From assembly GCF_040744945.1 (NCBI RefSeq), contig NZ_CP160453.1:8184001-8248000 (forward strand): DNA of 64,000 bases, in the 5' to 3' direction. Origin of the DNA: Saccharothrix sp. HUAS TT1 (GTDB taxonomy: Bacteria; Actinomycetota; Actinomycetes; Mycobacteriales; Pseudonocardiaceae). Both the position numbers and the translations under genes were made by a program. Below are positions 43,437 through 52,829 of the stretch, one piece after another; position 1 is the stretch's first letter; every line of letters starts with the position of its first letter. A model generated the notes under the pieces. That model ran no database searches and was not told the DNA's origin. It saw nothing but the letters and a program-made list of their open reading frames with translations.

Positions 43437-46373
43437 GTGCGCGTGGTGGCCGTGGTGCTGGTGCTGCTCGGGATCGGCGGGCTCGTCGCCTGGCAGGTGG
43501 GCGACGCGCTGGGGTTGGACGTGCGGCCGGCCGACGTCCCGGTCGAGCGCCCGGTGGCCGCCGCCCCGCGCCCGCTCGCCCCGCCGCCGGAGATCACCTC
43601 GATCGGCGTGCCCGACGAACCGCGGCTGCGGCTCGCCGCCACCGCCGTCGCCGACGCGCTGGCCGAACGCGGTCGTCCCCGACCGGACGTCCTGGTCGAG
43701 CGCGACCGACCGGGGCCGGGCGTCGGGGCCACCGGTCGGCTCCAGGTCCGGCTGGAAGCCGGGCTGACCGACGAGGCGTACCGGGTCGACCCGGGGCCGA
43801 CCGTCGTCGGCAGCACCCCGAACGGCGCCGCGAACGGCCTGTACGCCGTCGCCGACCGGGTCCGCGCCGGGGCCGAGGTGGTCGCCGACGGCCGGGTGGT
43901 CGCGCCCCGGCTCGGGTTGCGGATGACCGACCTGGGCGCGGTCGGCCTGCCCGCCGACCCGGCGGCGTTCACCGGCGACGACTACTCGCTGAACTCCGAC
44001 GTGGTGGGCGCGGCGATCCTGCCCGAGGCGCCCTACGTCGACCTCGCCGTGGTCGAGGAGGTCTCCCGGCAGTTCCGGGCGCTGGTGCACCACGCCCTGG
44101 CCGACGGGTACAACGCCGTGGTCGTGCCCGGTTTCCTGGAGTACGTCACGTTCGACGGTCTCGGCGTCCACCCGCCCGGCGACCCGCGGTCGGAACGCGC
44201 CGAGGCGATGGTGGCGGCGTTCGGCCCGGTCTGGGGCTACGCGCACGAGCTGGGCGTGAAGGTCTTCCTGTCCACCGACATGCTCGCCCTCTCCCCGCCG
44301 CTGCGGGCGTTCCTGGAGCGCGAGGCGGGCGGGTTGGACACCGAGGACGAACGGCTGTGGCGGGTCTACCGGGCGGGTCTGGCGGAGGTCTTCGAACGGC
44401 TGCCGCACGTGGCCGGGATGATGATCCGGATCGGCGAGGGCGGCGCGGCCTACCGGTTCGCCGGGTGGGACTTCACCTCGGAGATCGCGGTCACCACGCC
44501 GGAAGCGGTGCGGGCGATGCTGCGGGCGTTCCTCGCCGTCGCGGCCGAGCACGACAGGGAGATCGTCTTCCGCACGTGGAGCGTCGGCATCGGCGAGGTC
44601 GGCGACCTGCACACCAGCCGTGACGCCTACGCCGAGGTGCTCGGCGAGCTGCGCGACGACCGGCTGGTCGTGTCCACCAAGTACACCCTGGGCGACTTCT
44701 ACAGCCACCTGCCGCTCAACGACACCCTGCTGGTCGGCGACCACCGGCGGATCGTGGAGTTCCAGTCCCGCCGGGAGTTCGAGGGCTCCGGCGCGCTGCC
44801 GAACGACCTCGGCGAGCTGCACCGGCAGGCGCTGCGCGCGTTCCTGGCGAACCCCCGCGTGGAGGGGGTGTGGACGTGGCGGCAGGGCGGCGGCCCGCTG
44901 CTCGCCGGACCGCGGGCGCTGGACCTGCGGGCCGGTTTCTGGCAGCTCTACGACCTGAACTCCTACGTCACCGGCAGGTTGGCGTGGGACCCGGACCAGG
45001 ACCCGGCGCGGGCCACCGCGGACTGGGTGCGCCGCACGTTCTCGCACGACCCCGGTGTCGTGCACGCGGTGTGCGGCGCGCTGGCCCTGTCCCGCGAGGC
45101 GATCACCACCGGCCTGTACGTCGGCCCGTACGCGCGGCACCGGGTGCGGGCGCTCGGGCTGGAGCCGCCGCCGATGATGTGGATCTTCGAGTGGGACATC
45201 CCGACCGGTGACAGCGCCACCCTGGGCACGGTCTACGCGGTGGGGCGCGACCGGGTGGACGAGGCGGTCGCGGAGGGCGCGGCGGCGATCGGCACGGCGC
45301 GCCGGATGCGCGACCTGGTCGGCGCGACCGACCCGGCGGGCTGGCGGGACCCGGCGCTGCGCGAGCGGTTCGTCGCCGCGCTCGACTACCAGGTGGACCT
45401 GTTCGGGGTGCTGGCCGCCTACCGGACCTCCGCGCTGCGGCACGTCCAGTGGCTCGACACCGGCGATCCCCGCGCCCGTGAGGCGGCACGGGCGGCAGCG
45501 GCCGAGTACCGGACTGCGCGCGCGGAACACCTGCGCCGCTACGGGGACGACCTGGCGCTGCCCGCCTACAACCTCACCGCCGCCGACATCGGCCAGGCCA
45601 GGGCGGCGCGCGACGAGCCGATGGCGTGGACGGCGCGCGGCGTGCTGCTGGGGCTGGTGCTCCTGTTCGCTCTGGGGTGGCGCAAACCGTGGGCGCGGGC
45701 GTTGACCAGGCCGTGGCGCCGGGTCGAGGCGTCACGCGCGGACCGGGTGCTGGTGTGGGCCGTGCCCGCGGTCGCGGTCGTGCTGAGCCGGGCGGTGCTC
45801 ACGTGGTTCGCCGCACCGGCCCACCTGCTGCCGGTGCTGGGCGCGTGGGCGCTGTTCGCCGCCGTGCTGTGGCCGGCCCGGTCGAGGGCGCCGCGGTTGG
45901 CTGCGGCGGTGGGCGCGGTCGTGTTGGTGCGCTCGGTGCTGCTGCTGGGCGTGCTGGCGGTGCGCGGGCCCGGTTACTACTGGTTCGAGTTCTGGACCGA
46001 CCCGGCGGCGCGGGCGGTGTACGTGGCGGTGGCCTTCGCGGCGTTCGCCGGGACGTTCGTGGCGGCTTACGCGGCGCTGCGCGACGGCCTGGGCCGTGCG
46101 GCTGCCGCCGGACGTGTGCTGGCGGCGGTCGGTGCGCCGCTGGCCGCGTTGGGCGCACTGGTGACCGCGCTCGGCCTGGACCGCGCGCTGACGGCGTGGA
46201 ACGACCAGCTGGCCCTGCTGCCGTGGGGCTTGTCGCGCATCCTCGGCATCAGCGCCCACCTGGGCATCCCGACCGCGCTGCCGGTGTACGCGCTGGTCGC
46301 GGGTGCCGTGGCGGTGTCGGTCGGCGCCGTGCTCATGCTCAGCCGAGTTCGGCCAACTTCTCCCTCGTCTTGA
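43437..46373 (+). CDS. Large membrane protein with a glycosidase-like (GH67/GH20-type) domain
   Basis: A 978-residue protein from GTG 43437, 31 bases after the previous stop; the preceding TGACGAT suggests its own, perhaps leaderless, promoter. A signal-anchor helix (residues 2-20) is followed by an N-terminal domain with GSTPNGAANGLYAVADRV, the pattern of GH20b/GH67N domains. A barrel-like catalytic region has GFLEYVTFDGLG, MIRIGEGGAAYRFAGWD, IVFRTWSVGIGEVGD and MMWIFEWDIPTGD. From about residue 730 there are six to seven membrane helices. Glycosidase assignment is tentative; a glucuronidase role would suit the uronate cluster nearby. It overlaps the convergent STAND gene by 35 bases. Confidence 0.78.
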   Translation: MRVVAVVLVLLGIGGLVAWQVGDALGLDVRPADVPVERPVAAAPRPLAPPPEITSIGVPDEPRLRLAATAVADALAERGRPRPDVLVERDRPGPGVGATGRLQVRLEAGLTDEAYRVDPGPTVVGSTPNGAANGLYAVADRVRAGAEVVADGRVVAPRLGLRMTDLGAVGLPADPAAFTGDDYSLNSDVVGAAILPEAPYVDLAVVEEVSRQFRALVHHALADGYNAVVVPGFLEYVTFDGLGVHPPGDPRSERAEAMVAAFGPVWGYAHELGVKVFLSTDMLALSPPLRAFLEREAGGLDTEDERLWRVYRAGLAEVFERLPHVAGMMIRIGEGGAAYRFAGWDFTSEIAVTTPEAVRAMLRAFLAVAAEHDREIVFRTWSVGIGEVGDLHTSRDAYAEVLGELRDDRLVVSTKYTLGDFYSHLPLNDTLLVGDHRRIVEFQSRREFEGSGALPNDLGELHRQALRAFLANPRVEGVWTWRQGGGPLLAGPRALDLRAGFWQLYDLNSYVTGRLAWDPDQDPARATADWVRRTFSHDPGVVHAVCGALALSREAITTGLYVGPYARHRVRALGLEPPPMMWIFEWDIPTGDSATLGTVYAVGRDRVDEAVAEGAAAIGTARRMRDLVGATDPAGWRDPALRERFVAALDYQVDLFGVLAAYRTSALRHVQWLDTGDPRAREAARAAAAEYRTARAEHLRRYGDDLALPAYNLTAADIGQARAARDEPMAWTARGVLLGLVLLFALGWRKPWARALTRPWRRVEASRADRVLVWAVPAVAVVLSRAVLTWFAAPAHLLPVLGAWALFAAVLWPARSRAPRLAAAVGAVVLVRSVLLLGVLAVRGPGYYWFEFWTDPAARAVYVAVAFAAFAGTFVAAYAALRDGLGRAAAAGRVLAAVGAPLAALGALVTALGLDRALTAWNDQLALLPWGLSRILGISAHLGIPTALPVYALVAGAVAVSVGAVLMLSRVRPTSPSS

Positions 46374-49095
46374 CCGTGTTCGGGTGATCCGCGCCCAACG
46401 TCCGCGCCTCCACCTCCAGCACCGCCCGGTACTCCGCCTCCGCCTCGTCCCGCCGGTCGAGGTCGGCCAGCACGCCGGCCAGGTTGTAGCGAGTCGCGAG
46501 GGTGCGGTGGTGCTCCGCGCCGAGCACCTGGGTCCGCAGCGCGATCGTCGTCCGGTACTCGGCCTCGGCTTCATCGTGCCGTCCCTGGTCGTACAGCAGG
46601 CCGGCCAGGCAGTGCCTGCTGACCAGGGTATCCGGGTGCAGCGGCCCCAGCACCCGCTCCTCGGCGGCGATCACCTCCCGGTGGTCTCGCTCCGCCGCTT
46701 CGACGTCACCGCGACCCGCGCGGGCGTGGGCCAACCGGTGCCGGATCGCCAGCAGCACGGCATGTTCCGCGCCCAGCAGGCGCTCGTACACGGGCAGCAG
46801 GGCCAGGTAGCCGGCTTCCGCCTCTTCGAAGCGCCGCTGCTTGCTGTGGATCTGCGCCAGGCACGACCGGGTATTCAGCGTGTTCGGGTGCGTCGGGCCG
46901 AGCACGCGCTCCTGCGCCTCGATCACCCGGCGGTGCTCTTCCTCGGCGGCCTCCAGGTCGTCCTGGTATTCGAGCAGGTGCCCCAACTCGTGCCGGATGC
47001 TCAAGGTGATCGGGTGCTCCAAGCCGAAGATCCGGGAGCTGTCCATGACTGCCGCCCGCGACTCTGCCACCGCCTCGGCCAACCGACCCCGCAGCCGCAT
47101 CACCTCCGCCAGCAGGCGCCTCGCGCCCAGCGGCGGCGTGCGGTCGCCCGTGCTCCGACTCGCGATCACCGCCAGCACGTCGCGGACCTCCGCTTCGGCG
47201 TCGTCCAATCGCCCCAGCTCCTTGAGGGTGTCGGCGAGGCAGGTGCGAACGTTCGTGACCTGAACGTGCTCCGGCCCGAGCTGCCGGGTCATGGCCGCGA
47301 CGACGTCGCGGTGCTCCGACTCCGACTCGGCCAGCCCACCGCGAGCCTCCACCAGGTCGGCGAGGTCGTGCCTGATCCGCAGGGTGCTGATGTCCGTCTC
47401 ACCCTGCGCACGCGTCCTCCCGGCGAGCACACCGCGGAACTCGGCCTCGGCCTCGTCCCACCGCCCCTGTTCGCGCAGGACGCCGGCGAGGCACTTGCGG
47501 CTGTCGAGCGTGTCGGAGTCGTCCGCGCCCAGCACCCTCGTCTGGTCCGCGACCAGGGTCCGGTGCTCGGCCTCCGCGCCCGCCAGGTCGCCCTTGCCCT
47601 GGAGGAGGTGGCCCAGGGCGTGCCGCGCCGCGAACGTCTCCCGGTGGTCCGCGCCCACCGCCCCGGTGCTCAGGTCGATGGCACGGCGGTACAGGGCCTC
47701 GGCCACCTGGTGGGAGCCGATCTCACCGGTGAAACCGGCACCGTAGTAGAGCAGCGTCGCGGTCTCCAGGTCCAGGTCGGAATCGTCGTGCGGACCGAGG
47801 TCGGCCAGGTGCGGCAGCACCGATCGCCAGCGCGGCCAGGTGGCGGGGTCGCTGTGGTCGAGGTCCTTCGTGGCCGCGCGGAGCAGCCGGGCGACCAGTG
47901 CCCGGTACGCCTGCCGGTTCTGCTCGTAGTCCGGTTGGTGGCGGTTGGCGTCGCGGACCACCGGGTGGACCACGACGCTCGACCCCAGCACGTCGAGCAG
48001 GCCGACCTCCTGGAGCGCCTTCAGCAGCACCGACAGCTGGACCGCGGTGACGTCCCGGAGCAGGTCCGAGGTCGCCATCACGGTGGCGTCGAGGACGAAC
48101 GCGGGCACCGGGGCCTCGGCGAAGGTCGAGACCAGGCGCAGCAGTTGCCGCGTCTGCGGTTGCCCCCGCTCGGCGAGCAGGTCCATCGACATCTCCCACG
48201 TGCGGCTCAGGGACTCCCTCGGGGAGGCGGACTCGCCCTCGGTGAGCTCGGTGAACCGCTCGTCCCAGCGCTCCTGGTACGCCTTGAACGTGGTCGGCGG
48301 TTCCAGGCCCGGCAGGGCGAGGGCGTCCTTGGCCACGGCCAGGTAGCGGCCGGCCAGGCGCAGGGCCAGCGGTAGGCCGCCGAGGCGCCGGGCGAGTGCG
48401 GCGGCGTCCTCCGGTGAGCCCGCGTCGGCCAGGTCGAGCAGCACCTGCGCGCCGTCCTCGGGGTCGAGCTGGCGCACGTGGTGCACCCGCGCGGCCGGTG
48501 GCCAGCCGGCGCCGGCCCGGCTGGTGACCAGGACCGACCCCGTCGACCTCGGCAGCCGCAGCCAGCCGTTGCCGTCACCCACCCGGCGGCCCGACGCGGC
48601 CAGCACGTCCGGCTCGTCGGCGTTGTCGAAGACCAGCACCCACGGCTCGGCCTGGCGGTCGAGGTTGCGCCACAGCAGCTCGATCGCCGACCCGGCCCGC
48701 CCCGCCCACGCCTCCCCCACCTCGTGCGAGTCGGCCCCCGCTTGCAAGGCCACCTCCGCCAGGCCCGCCACCAGGCTGTCGCGGGAGGAGGCGTCCACCC
48801 ACCAGACCTTCGGCAGGTTCCGGACCGCCTCCAGGGCGACCGTCGTCTTGCCGAAACCACCGCCGGCGGCCAGGACGGCGATCGAGCCGCCCAGGTCGTC
48901 GGTCACCTCGGCCACCAGCTCGGACCTGCCGCGCACCCGGTGGTTGAGCCGGCCGAGCGGCGGGGCCACCGACGTGCCCGAGGCGATCGGCGGCCGTCGT
49001 TCGGCGTAGTAGTGGTTGGTCGTATGGTTGATGTCGCGCAGGGCCTGCTCGGCGACACCGCCGAACGCCGCTTCAGCCCGCTGGGTGCCGTCCAC
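46339..49095 (-). CDS. STAND (NB-ARC-type) ATPase with kinesin-light-chain-like TPRs
   Basis: A 918-residue protein from GTG 49095. A short N-terminus of about 50 residues (DINHTTNHYYAERRPP) precedes the ATPase: Walker A LAAGGGFGKTTVAL with Lys83, Walker B WVLVFDNADEPDV, sensor VLVTSRAGAGW and GLPLALRLAGRYLA. A winged-helix region follows, then about ten 42-residue TPR units (for example LGPTHPNTLNTRSCLAQIHS). No catalytic effector domain is visible in the N-terminus, so it may act through a partner or by oligomerising. Such proteins are common signalling or immunity ATPases in actinomycetes. Confidence 0.88.
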   Translation of the reverse strand: MDGTQRAEAAFGGVAEQALRDINHTTNHYYAERRPPIASGTSVAPPLGRLNHRVRGRSELVAEVTDDLGGSIAVLAAGGGFGKTTVALEAVRNLPKVWWVDASSRDSLVAGLAEVALQAGADSHEVGEAWAGRAGSAIELLWRNLDRQAEPWVLVFDNADEPDVLAASGRRVGDGNGWLRLPRSTGSVLVTSRAGAGWPPAARVHHVRQLDPEDGAQVLLDLADAGSPEDAAALARRLGGLPLALRLAGRYLAVAKDALALPGLEPPTTFKAYQERWDERFTELTEGESASPRESLSRTWEMSMDLLAERGQPQTRQLLRLVSTFAEAPVPAFVLDATVMATSDLLRDVTAVQLSVLLKALQEVGLLDVLGSSVVVHPVVRDANRHQPDYEQNRQAYRALVARLLRAATKDLDHSDPATWPRWRSVLPHLADLGPHDDSDLDLETATLLYYGAGFTGEIGSHQVAEALYRRAIDLSTGAVGADHRETFAARHALGHLLQGKGDLAGAEAEHRTLVADQTRVLGADDSDTLDSRKCLAGVLREQGRWDEAEAEFRGVLAGRTRAQGETDISTLRIRHDLADLVEARGGLAESESEHRDVVAAMTRQLGPEHVQVTNVRTCLADTLKELGRLDDAEAEVRDVLAVIASRSTGDRTPPLGARRLLAEVMRLRGRLAEAVAESRAAVMDSSRIFGLEHPITLSIRHELGHLLEYQDDLEAAEEEHRRVIEAQERVLGPTHPNTLNTRSCLAQIHSKQRRFEEAEAGYLALLPVYERLLGAEHAVLLAIRHRLAHARAGRGDVEAAERDHREVIAAEERVLGPLHPDTLVSRHCLAGLLYDQGRHDEAEAEYRTTIALRTQVLGAEHHRTLATRYNLAGVLADLDRRDEAEAEYRAVLEVEARTLGADHPNTVKTREKLAELG

Positions 49096-49161
49096 AGTCG
49101 AGCTATATCACCACCTTTCCCGGGTGGAGCCCGCTTTTTGCGGAGTCACCACCCGCTCGGA

Positions 49162-50355
49162 TCACCGGGTGGCCAGCGCCTCGGTGGGCGGCAGCCGGCC
49201 CGCTCTGACCGCCGGGTAGAGGCCGGCCACCGCGCCGATCACGGTCGTCGCCACCACCCCGCCGAGGGTCGACCACGCCGGCACCACCGAGGGCCAGCCC
49301 TGGTAGGTGGCGTACGCCGCGGTGACGAGCACGCCCAGCAGCGCACCGGACGCGCCGCCCAACGCGGACAGGAGCAGGGATTCGGTCAGGAACTGGGTGC
49401 GGATCTGGGCCCTGGTCGCGCCGAGCGATCTTCGGAGACCGATCTCGGCCCGGCGTTCCAGCACCGAGACGACCATGGTGTTGGCCACGCCCACACCACC
49501 GACCAGGAGCGCCACCGCGCCCAGGCCGAGGAGCAGGGCGTTCAGGGTCTCGTCGGTCGCCTGCTTGGCCGCGAGCGCGTCCGAGGGTCGGGACACTTCC
49601 ACTTCGTCCGGGTGTTCGGGTTTGGCGGTCGCGGCCAGGCGGGCTTGGACGCTGTGCACGGCGTCCTCCCGCGACCTGGCGTAGACGGTGGTCGGGTAGC
49701 CGTCGAAACCCAGTTCCGCGCGGGCCACCGGCCAGCCGATCAGGGCGGCGGTGTCGAGCTCCGGCGCGAGCGGCGTCGGGTGCAGGACACCCACCACGGT
49801 GAACCACCGGCCGCCCAGGTGGACGGGTTCGCCGGTGGTGGCGACGCCCAGGCGTTCGGCGGCCTCGTGGCCCAGCACCACGGCCGGGTAGCGGGCGGTG
49901 GCGTCGTTGAGGAAGGCGCCCTTGGCGACGGCGCCGCCGACGGTGGCCAGGAGGTCGGGCCCCGCCGCCAGCACCGCGATGCCGCCCGACTGGGTCTCCG
50001 GAATGCGGTCGTTGCGGTAGACCTTCACGTCCACCACGACGCCGGTCGCGGTGGCGGACAGGACCGGCTCCATCCGGCCGATCATGCCCACCGCCTCGGC
50101 GGGCAGGTGGGTCCGCTCGCCGAACAGGGTCTGACCCGGACCTGCGGTCAGCAGGTTCGTGCCCAGCGCGGCCAGCCGTCGGTCCAGGTCGGCGCGGCTG
50201 GATGTGGAGATGCCCACCACCGAGACCATCGCCGCGATGCCGATCGCGATGCCCAACGCCGACAGCACCACCCGCGTCGGTCTGGCCCGCAGGCCTGCTC
50301 CGCCCACCCGCAGCACGTCGGCGGGTGAGAGGCGGGCCGGTCGCAGGTCAGCCAT
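49162..50355 (-). CDS. ABC transporter permease, MacB/FtsX type
   Basis: A 397-residue protein from ATG 50355. There is one helix near the N-terminus (RPTRVVLSALGIAIGIAAMV), a large extracytoplasmic MacB_PCD domain (about residues 45-255), and three C-terminal helices with the FtsX motif VANTMVVSVLERRAEIGLRR and SLGATRAQIRTQFLTESLLL. It overlaps the ATPase gene by eight bases. With the ATPase and adaptor it forms a mechanotransmission-type exporter for a peptide or lipid-like substrate; substrate unknown. Confidence 0.93.
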   Translation of the reverse strand: MADLRPARLSPADVLRVGGAGLRARPTRVVLSALGIAIGIAAMVSVVGISTSSRADLDRRLAALGTNLLTAGPGQTLFGERTHLPAEAVGMIGRMEPVLSATATGVVVDVKVYRNDRIPETQSGGIAVLAAGPDLLATVGGAVAKGAFLNDATARYPAVVLGHEAAERLGVATTGEPVHLGGRWFTVVGVLHPTPLAPELDTAALIGWPVARAELGFDGYPTTVYARSREDAVHSVQARLAATAKPEHPDEVEVSRPSDALAAKQATDETLNALLLGLGAVALLVGGVGVANTMVVSVLERRAEIGLRRSLGATRAQIRTQFLTESLLLSALGGASGALLGVLVTAAYATYQGWPSVVPAWSTLGGVVATTVIGAVAGLYPAVRAGRLPPTEALATR

Positions 50356-51013
50356 CGCCCACCACCCGACCGTCGCGCACGTCCACCCGGCGCGGCAGGG
50401 CCCCGGCCACGCCCTGGTCGTGCGTGATCACCAGGACCGTGGCGCCCGCGTCGTTCAGCTCGCGCAGCAGGCGCAGCACGCCCTCGCCCGACGTCGAGTC
50501 CAGGTTGCCCGTCGGCTCGTCGGCGAGCAGCAGGGTCGGGCGGCCGACCACGGCGCGGGCGATCGCCACGCGCTGCCGCTCGCCGCCGGACAGCTCGTGC
50601 GGCCGGTGGGTGAGCCGGTGGCCGAGGCCGACGGTGTCCAGTGCCTCCGCGGCACGCCGTCGGCGTTCTCGCAGGCCCGCTCCGGTGTAGAGGAGGCCGT
50701 CAGCGACGTTGTCCACTGTGGACACACCGGTGGACAGGTGGAACTGCTGGAACACGAAGCCGATCGCGTTGGCGCGCAACGCGGAGAGGGCCCGGTCCGA
50801 CAGCTCGCGGACGGCGTGGCCGTCGATCAGCACCTCGCCCCGGGTGGGGCGGTCCAGGGTGCCGATCAGGTTGAGCATGGTCGACTTGCCCGATCCCGAC
50901 GGGCCGACGATGCCCACCAGCTCACCCCGTTCGACGGTGAGCGAGACGTCCCGCAGGGCGACCACCCCGTGGTAGTCGCGGCCCACGCCCCGCAGCTCCA
51001 CCACCGGCGTCAC
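50348..51013 (-). CDS. ABC transporter ATP-binding protein, MacB/LolD type
   Basis: A 221-residue ATPase from GTG 51013. Walker A is GPSGSGKSTML, signature ELSGGERQRVAIARA, Walker B LLLADEPTGNLDS, switch VITHDQGV. The LolD-type signature GNLDS fits the FtsX-type permease next to it. It overlaps the adaptor gene by four bases and the permease by eight, so the three are tightly coupled. Confidence 0.95.
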   Translation of the reverse strand: MTPVVELRGVGRDYHGVVALRDVSLTVERGELVGIVGPSGSGKSTMLNLIGTLDRPTRGEVLIDGHAVRELSDRALSALRANAIGFVFQQFHLSTGVSTVDNVADGLLYTGAGLRERRRRAAEALDTVGLGHRLTHRPHELSGGERQRVAIARAVVGRPTLLLADEPTGNLDSTSGEGVLRLLRELNDAGATVLVITHDQGVAGALPRRVDVRDGRVVGDG

Positions 51014-52065
51014 CGGGGCACCCCCACTTCGACGCCCTCGGCGATGGCGTCGCCGGCGACCTCGACCCGACCGGCGGCGAACAGGCCGGTCTCCACCGGC
51101 ACGTAGCGCATCGCGCCGCCTTCGACCAGCTGGACGCCGTACTCGCCCTCGTCGAGGGCGACCAGGGCGCCGATCGGCACGGCCAGCACGCCCTCCTTGC
51201 GCTCGGACACGAGCACGACGTCCACCGGGGCCGAGTCGAGCCGGCCGAGCGCGGCCTGGTCGGCCACCGAGACCACCACGTCGACCGTGGTCGCGGCAGG
51301 GGCGCCCGGTTCGGCGGCGGCGCTGGTGGCGGCCGTGCCGACCGACTCGACCCGGCCGTCGACCGACCTGCCGTCCGGCAGGACGACGGTCGCCGGCACG
51401 CCCTCGGCCACCAGGTGCTGCTTACCGACGTCCAGCGGGACGACCACGACCCGCGTGGTGCCGGTGTAGGTGAGGACCGGCCCGGTGGCGCGGCTGCCCG
51501 GTGGGACCTTCCACTCGGCCACCCGCACCTCGCCCCCGGCCACCACGACGTCCGACTGCTGCACCACCCCCGTTTCCGGCAGGCCGGACGCCACCTGCCA
51601 CGCGCGCACGGCGGCGGCCGTGCCGGAGGTGTAGGTGTCGTCCACGGTGAAGCCGCCGTGGCCGAGGGCGGACAGGTTCTCCTCCAGCTGGCGGACGTCC
51701 CGGCCCGTGGCGCCGGCGGACAGCGACCGGTAGGCCGGTGTCGCGCCGAACAGCAGCGGCACGGGCCTGCCGTCCACCTCGTACAGCGCTTGACCGCGGG
51801 TGATGACGGCGCCGGGTGCGGGCAGCCAGGTGACGGTGCCCTGAGCGCCGACGGGGGTCGGGGTGGCCGTGCCGTGGCTCAGGGCGCCGGTGACCCGTTC
51901 GGCGCGGGTGAGCGTCGTCGCCTCCACCTTCGCCGTGGCGGGTGGCAGGTCGGCCGCGTTCGCGGTCGTCGGCTCCGCACCGCCGAATCCGACGGCGGCG
52001 GCACTTCCCGCTCCGAGCAGGACCAGGACGCCCGCTCCCCAGGCGATCCGGGCTCGTTTGGTCAT
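51010..52065 (-). CDS. Periplasmic-adaptor-like (HlyD/MacA) protein with peptidoglycan-binding domain
   Basis: A 351-residue membrane-anchored protein from ATG 52065. It has an N-terminal helix (IAWGAGVLVLLGAGSAAAVG), then an RND/HlyD-like barrel split by a PG_binding_1 domain (ATGRDVRQLEENLSALGHGG with VRAWQVASGLPETGVV). The adaptor part continues in VVVVPLDVGKQHLVAEG and VLAVPIGALVALDEGEYGVQ. This adaptor type is standard beside MacB-like exporters in Gram-positive actinobacteria and probably contacts the cell wall. Confidence 0.92.
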   Translation of the reverse strand: MTKRARIAWGAGVLVLLGAGSAAAVGFGGAEPTTANAADLPPATAKVEATTLTRAERVTGALSHGTATPTPVGAQGTVTWLPAPGAVITRGQALYEVDGRPVPLLFGATPAYRSLSAGATGRDVRQLEENLSALGHGGFTVDDTYTSGTAAAVRAWQVASGLPETGVVQQSDVVVAGGEVRVAEWKVPPGSRATGPVLTYTGTTRVVVVPLDVGKQHLVAEGVPATVVLPDGRSVDGRVESVGTAATSAAAEPGAPAATTVDVVVSVADQAALGRLDSAPVDVVLVSERKEGVLAVPIGALVALDEGEYGVQLVEGGAMRYVPVETGLFAAGRVEVAGDAIAEGVEVGVPR

Positions 52066-52256
52066 GGGGCCACCTCCGCGGGGTCGCCTCGGAACGTTCT
52101 CCGCATCGCCGGGACGACGCCGTCAGGACTGATCACCGGTACACCTCTCGACTCGGACATGGCCGACGCGCCCGCCTCCTTTCCCGTCCCTTCGCGGTGA
52201 CTCACCGGCGGTGGGAAGGGCGATGTGAAGCGGGTGGTGGGGTTGTGGGGGGCAGG

Positions 52257-52727
52257 TCATCGGGAGAGGGCCGGGAGCTGGTCCTGGCACGCCTCCAGCG
52301 CGGACTTGAAGGTCGGGCTCTCGCGATCGATCCCGCCGAGGCCCGCCCGGTTGCCGCCGTTCGGGTCCGGGTCGGGCAGGTCGATCCCGTTGTCCCGCAT
52401 GCACCGCGTGAAGTGGCGCAACCGGTCCAGCACCGCCGGGTCCAGCTTGGACAGGTCGCCGCCGCCGGGGAGCAGGCTCCGGCACGCCTCGCGGGCGCGG
52501 TCGAAGTCCGGGTCGGTCCGGTCGAGCTCGCCCAGGCCGCCGAACCCGCCACCCGGGTCGGGGTCGGGCACGTCGACGCCGTTGTCGCGCATGCACCGGG
52601 CGAACTGCTGCGACCGCTCCTCCTGGCTCAGGTCCGCGCTCGACGGCGATGCCGCCCGCTCCGCCCCACTGGCTCCGCACGCTGCCAGGACCAGTGCCAG
52701 TGCTGCCGTCGCGATGATCTGCTTCAT
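52257..52727 (-). CDS. Lipoprotein with an internal duplication
   Basis: A 156-residue lipoprotein. The signal peptide ends in LVLAACG (Cys17); ATG 52727 follows AAGGAGGGG. Two repeats of about 60 residues follow: FARCMRDNGVDVPDPDPGGG then FTRCMRDNGIDLPDPDPNGG, each with a later Cys (EACRSLL, EACQDQL), so each unit probably forms one disulfide. The DPDP runs could bind calcium. It is the first gene upstream of the exporter and divergent from the two-component system, so it is likely the exporter's sensor or substrate-handling part. Confidence 0.87.
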   Translation of the reverse strand: MKQIIATAALALVLAACGASGAERAASPSSADLSQEERSQQFARCMRDNGVDVPDPDPGGGFGGLGELDRTDPDFDRAREACRSLLPGGGDLSKLDPAVLDRLRHFTRCMRDNGIDLPDPDPNGGNRAGLGGIDRESPTFKSALEACQDQLPALSR

Positions 52728-52767
52728 GTCCCCTCCTTGGCCTGGGGACAGTCGAGCAGGAGGGCTA

Positions 52768-52807
52768 TAACCAGCGCGTAACCCGAACTGCTTATGCGGA
52801 GGTTATG
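52768..52807. promoter_or_regulatory. Response-regulator boxes between the exporter operon and the two-component genes
   Basis: TAACC at 52768 and 52779, and TTATG at 52792 and 52803, are two direct-repeat pairs of exactly 11-bp period. They are roughly mirror images (GGTTA is the complement of TAACC). OmpR/PhoB-type regulators bind such repeats. The site lies in the 102-base divergent gap, so the regulator could control both operons. Confidence 0.55.
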
Positions 52808-52829
52808 GACCCCGGCGGACGATGGACCC

